A DNA stretch of 10,223 nt, taken from Thermoflexus sp035573655. GTDB taxonomy: Bacteria; Chloroflexota; Anaerolineae; Thermoflexales; Thermoflexaceae. The stretch's first letter is position 1. Every line of letters starts with the position of its first letter. Where the stretch lies: contig DATMAC010000379.1 in assembly GCA_035573655.1 (NCBI GenBank), positions 1 to 10,223 of the forward strand, in the 5' to 3' direction. A model generated the notes under the pieces. It saw only the letters and a program-made list of their open reading frames with translations, had not been told where the DNA came from and made no database searches. Shown one piece after another: positions 6,237 through 10,223 of the stretch. Both the position numbers and the translations under genes were made by a program.

Positions 6237-6818
6237 TCATCCGGGCCGAAGCGGGCGTGGGAACCGACCGGAGCGCCGGATCTGATCGATGAGTTTCTTC
6301 ACCCCCACGGTGGGCAGCAAGGCGACCGGATAGAGGACATATCGCGCATCGCGCCCCAGAAGCAATGGGAGGAGCGGGAGCCAGATCATACCGACGAAGA
6401 GGCTCTCATCCCAGCGGCGAGTGAGGCGGTAGGCGACCAGGAACACCGCGATCGCGAACAAGGTCTCCCATGGAAGCAGGGCGAGCATCACTCCGAGGGT
6501 GGTGGCCATCCCCTGGCCGCCGCGGAAACGGAGAAACGGGGAGGTGTCGTGGCCCAGCACGGCGGCCAGGCCGGCCAAGAACGCATAGGGTTCCGAGAAA
6601 CCCAGCGCCTGAGCCCAGCGCACCGCTGCATAGCCTTTCAGCATATCCAGCACCGCCACGAGGACCCCCCATCGCCAGCCCAGGTGGAGCCACACGTTGC
6701 GGGCCCCCGGGTTGCCATCGCCCACTGTCCGGATGTCCAGCCCGGCCACCCGCTGAGCCACCAGATAGGCCGTCGGGATCGATCCAAGCAAATAAGCTGT
6801 GAATAAGACCGCGAGCAT
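6237..6818 (-). CDS. plsY: PlsY-family (glycerol-3-phosphate acyltransferase-like) membrane protein
   Basis: The 193-residue protein has the size and multi-pass layout of PlsY, which moves an acyl group from acyl-phosphate to glycerol-3-phosphate at the membrane in the first step of phospholipid synthesis. The N-terminal LGSIPTAYLVA (11-21) is typical. Motif 1 is present as DIRTVGDGNPGARNV (28-42), but Asp34 replaces the usual Ser of GSGN. Motif 2 is GHDTSPFLRFRGGQGMAT (89-106), with Arg and Gln where FKGGKG has two lysines. The C-terminal third motif (Asn/Arg, then Gly and Glu) is not recognisable; instead there is VKKLIDQIRR (173-182). So it could be a paralogue with a changed substrate, and the housekeeping plsY may lie elsewhere. 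The ATG at 6818 has GGAGG five bases upstream, better than a TTG at 6830. It follows the sulfur-carrier gene by 71 bases. No plsX is seen. Family assignment is firm, exact reaction less so. Confidence 0.86.
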   Translation of the reverse strand: MLAVLFTAYLLGSIPTAYLVAQRVAGLDIRTVGDGNPGARNVWLHLGWRWGVLVAVLDMLKGYAAVRWAQALGFSEPYAFLAGLAAVLGHDTSPFLRFRGGQGMATTLGVMLALLPWETLFAIAVFLVAYRLTRRWDESLFVGMIWLPLLPLLLGRDARYVLYPVALLPTVGVKKLIDQIRRSGRFPRPLRPG

Positions 6819-6823
6819 AGGGA

Positions 6824-6828
6824 CCTCC
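6824..6828 (-). promoter_or_regulatory. Ribosome-binding site deciding the start at 6818
   Basis: The minus strand reads GGAGG, five bases before the ATG. The upstream in-frame TTG at 6830 would overlap this site. Confidence 0.75.
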
Positions 6829-6889
6829 AATCCGATCCGAAAGCGGGTGGGGAGCGTGGGGTTACGCTTGTCGGGGGTGCGCGTCTCGA

Positions 6890-7087
6890 TCAGCCCTCGC
6901 CCCCCGAGATCACGGCGATTAACTTCACCTCGTCCCCATCCTGGAGGATCGTGTTCTCGTGAAGCAGTTTCCCCTCTCGCACGGCCAGCGTGATCTCCGG
7001 GTTCAGGCCCACCTGCTTCATCGCCTCCCGCACGGTCAGGCCGGCCGGCACTTCAAACACCTGGTTGCGATAGATCAGACGAACCAT
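6890..7087 (-). CDS. ThiS/MoaD-type ubiquitin-like sulfur carrier
   Basis: The 65-residue protein has the beta-grasp pattern of ThiS, MoaD and TtuB. These carry sulfur as a C-terminal thiocarboxylate after activation by an E1-like enzyme, for thiamine, molybdopterin, tRNA 2-thiolation or cysteine synthesis. Visible signatures are PAGLTVREAMKQVGLNPE (14-31), the LAVREGKLL strand (34-42), QDGDEVKLIAVISGG (49-63) and a total length equal to that of Thermus TtuB. The odd point is the end: Gly62-Gly63 is followed by Glu64-Gly65 before the TGA, whereas the active forms usually end at Gly-Gly. The ATG at 7087 has AGGAGG four bases upstream. It is divergent from hisS and first in the minus-strand series. 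No E1-like, thiG or moaE gene lies in the window, so the pathway cannot be chosen. Confidence 0.87.
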   Translation of the reverse strand: MVRLIYRNQVFEVPAGLTVREAMKQVGLNPEITLAVREGKLLHENTILQDGDEVKLIAVISGGEG

Positions 7088-7323
7088 TCCCCCTCCTGCG
7101 CAGAGGATAGATTTTTCGCCTGTCTCGCTAATATCATCCCAAAGCTAAAAAGGGAGTGGGAAAATTTGAGATGGAAATTGTCAACCGAACCTTTAAGGAA
7201 AATTTTCTGCGAGGCATGGGCCCCGTCCCTCACAGAAAATCCATTTCGGATACTTGCCCCTGTTTGCAACCGAGCAACCCGCCCATAACACTTAGGTGGA
7301 AACCGTAGGCTTCCGCAGTTCAT
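7088..7323. other. AT-rich divergent promoter spacer between the sulfur-carrier gene and hisS
   Basis: This spacer is visibly richer in A and T than the genes, as expected for a divergent control region. A minus-strand TTGACA lies at 7184-7179, but no good -10 follows at 16-18 bases. A weak extended -10 (TGATATTAG) lies at 7136-7128 on the same strand. A small hairpin, GGAAACC/GGCTTCC with one mismatch, lies at 7298-7314, just before the TATAAT of hisS. No gene is supported. Confidence 0.55.
7202..7240. repeat. Imperfect 13-bp inverted repeat in the divergent spacer
   Basis: ATTTTCTGCGAGG (7202-7214) mirrors CCTCACAGAAAAT (7228-7240) with one mismatch, around a 13-base GC-rich centre that can add four more inner pairs. 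In minus-strand RNA the single mismatch becomes a G-U pair, so all 13 positions pair. It could be an operator for a dimeric regulator or a hairpin in the leader of the sulfur-carrier gene. Confidence 0.55.
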
Positions 7324-7329
7324 TATAAT
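7324..7329 (+). promoter_or_regulatory. Candidate -10 box (TATAAT) for hisS
   Basis: A perfect TATAAT sits about 150 bases before the hisS start. No convincing -35 is found at 16-18 bases upstream and there is no extended -10 TG, so another factor or a weak promoter is implied. Transcription from here would give a leader of roughly 145 bases holding the hairpins at 7369-7391 and 7416-7446. Confidence 0.4.
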
Positions 7330-7368
7330 TGGAGCGACGCAATTCGCCTTACGTGGGCGCTGGGGCGG

Positions 7369-7391
7369 GTCGAGCGCTGAAGGCGCTTGAC
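7369..7391 (+). promoter_or_regulatory. Leader hairpin 1 upstream of hisS
   Basis: GTCGAGCGC (7369-7377) pairs with GCGCTTGAC (7383-7391), nine pairs with one G-U, loop TGAAG. It is followed by TTTCCCC, a T-run too short for a clear terminator. The GCGC(tGAAg)GCGC tip resembles the GCGC/GAA tip of the hairpin at 2518-2564. Confidence 0.5.
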
Positions 7392-7415
7392 TTTCCCCGG
7401 AGATCCGCTGAGCGG

Positions 7416-7446
7416 CCTCTCCGGAGCCCAAGGGGCCCCGGAGAGG
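7416..7446 (+). promoter_or_regulatory. Leader hairpin 2 upstream of hisS
   Basis: CCTCTCCGG (7416-7424) pairs with CCGGAGAGG (7438-7446); after one mismatch four inner pairs follow (7426-7429 with 7433-7436), loop AAG. It ends about 24 bases before the hisS ribosome-binding site at 7471, so it could affect leader stability or initiation. Confidence 0.5.
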
Positions 7447-7470
7447 AGCGTGTGGAATTCTATTGGCGAA

Positions 7471-7476
7471 GAGGAG
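7471..7476 (+). promoter_or_regulatory. Ribosome-binding site deciding the hisS start at 7482
   Basis: GAGGAG with five bases to ATG. It supports 7482 rather than the in-frame ATG at 7328-7332, which overlaps the TATAAT region and would add 51 residues not found in the family. Confidence 0.8.
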
Positions 7477-7481
7477 CGAAA

Positions 7482-8819
7482 ATGGAACCTCGCTTGCCAC
7501 GTGGAATGCGGGACATCCTTCCCGATCAGATGATGTTGCGCCGGTACGTAATCCGCACCTTTGAGGAGATCTTTGAAGCGTATGGCTTCGAGCCGCTCCA
7601 GACGCCAGCCCTGGAGCTGCGGGAGACATTGATGGGCAAATACGGGCCGGACGCGGAGAAGCTGATCTACGACGCCCGCCACCGTGAGGGCAAGGAGGAG
7701 CTCAGCCTGCGGTATGATCTCTCCGTTCCCCTCGCCCGGGTGGTGGCGATGTATCCCAACCTCCCCCGGCCCTTCAAGCGCTATCAAATCGCCCCCGTCT
7801 GGCGGGCGGAGCGACCTCAGAAGGGCCGCTACCGGGAGTTCTACCAGTGCGACGCCGACATCGTGGGCACTTCCTCCATGGCTGCCGACGCCGAGATCGT
7901 TGCCTTGATCGAAGAGGCCCTCGTCCGCCTGGGGTTTCGGAATTTCATCATCTTGCTCAACGACCGCAAGCTGCTCACCGGCCTCGGGCGTTATTCCGGG
8001 GTCCCCGAACCGCTCCTGGGGAGCCTCTACCGGGCCATCGATAAATTCGACCGCCTGGGCCTGGAAGGGGTGCGTGAGGAGATGCGCCGGTATGGAATCC
8101 CCGAGGAAGCAGCCGGGCGCATGCTGGAGCTGCTCCGCATTGAGGGGGATAACGCGGAGATTTTAGAGGAACTGTCCCGGCGGATGCGAGAGGCGGAGAT
8201 CCCTGAGGGCTTGGAGGGGATCCAAGAGCTTCAAACCCTGCTGCGGTTCCTGAATGAGATGGGCGTGGCCCCGGAGCACTACCGGATCTCCTTCACGATG
8301 GTCCGCGGCCTGGAATATTACACCGGGCCGATCTTCGAAACCGTGGTCACCGAGCCGAAGATCGGCTCCATCACCGGCGGGGGCCGTTATGACGGCTTGG
8401 TCGGCCTGTTCGCGAAGCAGAGTGTCCCGATGACGGGGACCAGCTTCGGGATCGAGCGGATCATCGATGTGATCCAGGAGCTGGGGATGGCCCCGGCCGA
8501 TCTGCCTCGCACCCCGATTCAAGTGTTGGTGACCGTCTTCGATGAGCCCCGGATGGGGGCGTCCCTCGCCCTCACCCGGACCCTCCGGCAGGCCGGCCTT
8601 CGCACGATGCTCTACTTCGAGCCCCGCCGGTTGGAGGCCCAACTGCGCTACGCCCATCAGAAAGGGATCCCCTTTGTGGCCATCCTCGGCCCGGACGAGG
8701 AAGCCCAGGGGATGGTCACCGTCCGGGAGATGAGGAGCGGGGAGCAACGAACGTTGCCTCCAGAGGAGGCGATCCGTTGGATTCAAGCGACATTGGGAGG
8801 AAGGCGGGATGGCGGATGA
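7482..8819 (+). CDS. hisS: Histidyl-tRNA synthetase
   Basis: The 445-residue enzyme charges tRNA-His with histidine in the cytoplasm, using ATP. It is a class II synthetase, normally a homodimer. The N-terminus PRLPRGMRDILPD (3-15) is the usual start of bacterial HisRS and supports the ATG at 7482. Motif 2 lies at about 99-128, with WRAERPQKGRYREFYQCDAD at 107-126. The histidine-specific HisA motif is VRGLEYYTG (274-282), with Glu where many relatives have Asp. GGGRYDGL lies at 299-306 and motif 3, GTSFGIERI, at 319-327. Residues about 345-440 form the C-terminal anticodon-binding domain. Length is slightly above the usual 420-430. The end overlaps the next gene by 11 bases, so the two are likely translated from one mRNA. 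Two leader hairpins and a TATAAT lie upstream. No aspS, its frequent neighbour in other bacteria, follows. Confidence 0.97.
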   Translation: MEPRLPRGMRDILPDQMMLRRYVIRTFEEIFEAYGFEPLQTPALELRETLMGKYGPDAEKLIYDARHREGKEELSLRYDLSVPLARVVAMYPNLPRPFKRYQIAPVWRAERPQKGRYREFYQCDADIVGTSSMAADAEIVALIEEALVRLGFRNFIILLNDRKLLTGLGRYSGVPEPLLGSLYRAIDKFDRLGLEGVREEMRRYGIPEEAAGRMLELLRIEGDNAEILEELSRRMREAEIPEGLEGIQELQTLLRFLNEMGVAPEHYRISFTMVRGLEYYTGPIFETVVTEPKIGSITGGGRYDGLVGLFAKQSVPMTGTSFGIERIIDVIQELGMAPADLPRTPIQVLVTVFDEPRMGASLALTRTLRQAGLRTMLYFEPRRLEAQLRYAHQKGIPFVAILGPDEEAQGMVTVREMRSGEQRTLPPEEAIRWIQATLGGRRDGG

Positions 8820-10131
8820 TCGAGTGGGGGTGATCGGGCTGGGATACGTGGGGCTGCCCTTGGCTTTGGCGTATGCGGAGGTGGGCTGCGAGGTGGTGGG
8901 GGTCGATGTGGATGCGGGAAAGGTGGCGGCCCTGAGGGCTGGGAACAGCCCGATCCGGGATGTGCCGGAGGAGGCGCTACAAGCCGCTCTGAGGAGCGGG
9001 CGGTTTCGGGCCACGACGGACTACGCCGCCCTGGCAGAGGTGGAGGCGATGTTCATTTGCGTACCCACCCCTTATGATGCGATGCGCGCACCGGATCTTT
9101 CGTATGTGCGGGCGGCGGCAGAGGGGATCGTGCCCTATTTGCGGCGGGGACATCTGGTGATCCTGCAGAGCACGACGTATCCGGGGACCACGGAGGAGGT
9201 GGTGCGGCCGATCCTGGAGCGGAGCGGGTTGGCGGCGGGGGTGGATTTCGACCTGGCCTTCTCGCCGGAACGGATCGATCCAGGGAACCGGGAGTGGGGG
9301 GTGCGGAACACGCCGAAGGTGGTCGGGGGGGTGACGCCGCGGAGCACGGCGCGGGCGGCCGCGCTGTTGAGGCGGCTGGGCGCGCCGGTGCACGAGGTGT
9401 CCTCGCCGCGGGTGGCGGAGATGAGCAAGCTGCTGGAGAACATTTTCCGGAGTGTGAACATTGCCCTAGTGAACGAGCTGGCGCTGCTGTGTGAGCGGAT
9501 GGGGATCGACATTTGGGAGGTGATCGAAGCGGCGAAGACCAAGCCTTTCGGGTTTATGGCTTTTTACCCCGGGCCGGGGGTCGGGGGACACTGCATCCCA
9601 GTGGATCCTTATTACCTCTCCTGGAAGGCGCGCGAATACGACTTCTACACGAAATTCATCGAGCTGGCAGCGGAAGTGAACCAGGCGATGCCGTTTCACG
9701 TGGTGCATAAAGTGGAGGAGGCACTGGATCGGTTCTTGGGAAAAGGGCTGCGAGGGGCCCAGGTGCTGGTGCTGGGGGTGGCCTTCAAGCGGGAGGTGGA
9801 CGATGCCCGCAACAGCCCGGCGGAGCGGATTATGGAGCTGCTGCTCGAGCGAGGGGCCCAAGTGGCTTATCACGATCCCTACGTGCCACGGTTTCGGGTG
9901 GGCGGCGATGCGTTCCGGCGGGAGCAGCAAGAGCTGACCTCGGTGCCCCTGAATGAGGAGTGGCTGCGATGGGCCGATGTCGTGGTGATTGTGACCGGGC
10001 ATCGGGCGGTGGATTATGAGCGGGTCGTGCGGGAGGCACGGTTGGTCGTAGACACCTGCAACGCCACGGCTGGGATCCCGCACAGCTCCGCCATCATCGT
10101 CCGCTTGGGGGCTCCAATGCCGGACCATTGA
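8809..10131 (+). CDS. Nucleotide-sugar (UDP-GlcNAc/UDP-hexose type) 6-dehydrogenase
   Basis: The 440-residue enzyme belongs to the UDP-glucose/GDP-mannose dehydrogenase family, which oxidises the sugar C6 alcohol to a carboxylate with two NAD+ and makes uronic acids for surface polysaccharides. The NAD-binding motif is GLGYVGLP (10-17), with Asp33 and Asp35 at the end of strand two. FSPERIDPGN lies at 151-160, the catalytic-site Lys207 in AEMSKLLENIFRSVNIALVN (203-222), and the catalytic Cys262 in GPGVGGHCIPVDPYYL (255-270). The C-terminal domain has VLGVAFKREVDDARNSPA (321-338). SPERIDPGN and GGHCIPVDP fit the WbpA/WecC branch (UDP-GlcNAc or related) rather than plain UDP-glucose dehydrogenase, but substrate is inference. 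All key residues are present. The ATG lies inside the end of hisS, with GGGAGG eight bases upstream. The pairing with hisS is probably organisational; polysaccharide genes may follow beyond the window. Confidence 0.95.
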   Translation: MADDRVGVIGLGYVGLPLALAYAEVGCEVVGVDVDAGKVAALRAGNSPIRDVPEEALQAALRSGRFRATTDYAALAEVEAMFICVPTPYDAMRAPDLSYVRAAAEGIVPYLRRGHLVILQSTTYPGTTEEVVRPILERSGLAAGVDFDLAFSPERIDPGNREWGVRNTPKVVGGVTPRSTARAAALLRRLGAPVHEVSSPRVAEMSKLLENIFRSVNIALVNELALLCERMGIDIWEVIEAAKTKPFGFMAFYPGPGVGGHCIPVDPYYLSWKAREYDFYTKFIELAAEVNQAMPFHVVHKVEEALDRFLGKGLRGAQVLVLGVAFKREVDDARNSPAERIMELLLERGAQVAYHDPYVPRFRVGGDAFRREQQELTSVPLNEEWLRWADVVVIVTGHRAVDYERVVREARLVVDTCNATAGIPHSSAIIVRLGAPMPDH

Positions 10132-10206
10132 GGAGGCGGAGGCTTTCGTTCCTCTAGTCCCCCGGACGGTGTAGGGGTTTTCGAATGGGGGCTTTGGGGG
10201 CGAGCC
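10132..10206. other. Short spacer after the dehydrogenase
   Basis: No gene is supported. An ATG at 10186-10188 lacks a ribosome-binding site and its frame is cut by the window end. A GC-rich palindrome follows at 10207. Confidence 0.5.
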
Positions 10207-10223
10207 GGGCGCCTTAGGCGCCC
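10207..10223. terminator. GC-rich hairpin cut by the window end
   Basis: GGGCGCC (10207-10213) pairs with GGCGCCC (10217-10223) around TTA; the stem reaches the last base, so its outer part is unseen. The flank CGAGCC before it matches the same stretch in the hairpin at 2518-2564, suggesting the same repeat type. It may end the hisS-dehydrogenase transcript. Confidence 0.5.

Noticed and set aside
7088..7330. Small RNA or tRNA gene in the divergent spacer
   Set aside because: No cloverleaf, no TTCGA-type T-loop with matching arms, and no resemblance to SRP RNA, tmRNA, RNase P or 6S RNA could be found.
7261..7450. T-box riboswitch upstream of hisS
   Set aside because: The stretch TTAGGTGGAAACCG at 7292-7305 is faintly like the T-box consensus, but it lies before the TATAAT, is not followed by a matching terminator/antiterminator, and no stem I or histidine specifier could be laid out.
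7329..7481. 51-residue N-terminal extension of HisS
   Set aside because: It starts inside the TATAAT region, is translated across two hairpins, has no ribosome-binding site, and is not part of the family. The ATG at 7482 has GAGGAG and the typical HisRS start.
8163..9014. 283-residue minus-strand open frame opposite hisS and the dehydrogenase
   Set aside because: It spans two well-supported plus-strand genes and has no recognisable motif, so it is a GC-driven shadow.
10186..10223. Start of another gene at ATGGGGGCT
   Set aside because: No ribosome-binding site in the preceding bases, and the frame runs straight into the palindrome at 10207.

Overview
The window is GC-rich, dense bacterial DNA with eight complete protein-coding genes, no RNA genes and no recognisable insertion sequence. 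The gene families, the strong GGAGG ribosome-binding sites, the high GC and the two GTAGGGGC...GCCCCTAC dispersed inverted repeats best suit a Chloroflexota (Anaerolineae or Thermoflexus-like) genome, possibly thermophilic. That assignment is inference; nothing here proves it.

Minus strand, read in the direction of transcription from about 7087 down to 163: a 65-residue ThiS/MoaD-type ubiquitin-like sulfur carrier; a PlsY-family membrane acyltransferase with altered signature motifs; a DUF4126 membrane protein; a large UPF0182 (COG1615) membrane protein; then, beyond a 422-base gap holding two strong back-to-back hairpins, an acetoacetate decarboxylase-family protein and an acyl-CoA dehydrogenase-like protein only 13 bases apart. 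The last two look like a separate two-gene operon. The first four share a strand but have gaps of 71, 118 and 163 bases, so they may form one loose transcription unit or several.

Plus strand, from 7482: hisS (histidyl-tRNA synthetase) followed, with an 11-base overlap, by a UDP-sugar 6-dehydrogenase of the WbpA/WecC type. The sulfur-carrier gene and hisS diverge from a 394-base, relatively AT-rich spacer carrying an inverted repeat, a TATAAT box and a structured hisS leader. The window ends inside a GC-rich palindrome downstream of the dehydrogenase.

No complete new defence or mobile system is visible. Worth a second look: the paired hairpin element at 2466-2564 and its possible relative at the window end, strong over-representation of GATC and GGATCC, the PlsY-like protein lacking standard motif residues, an acyl-CoA dehydrogenase-like protein without the usual glutamate, a sulfur carrier whose Gly-Gly is followed by two extra residues, and the structured hisS leader. 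Most starts were chosen from a good Shine-Dalgarno sequence about five bases upstream, which often shortens the longest possible reading frame.
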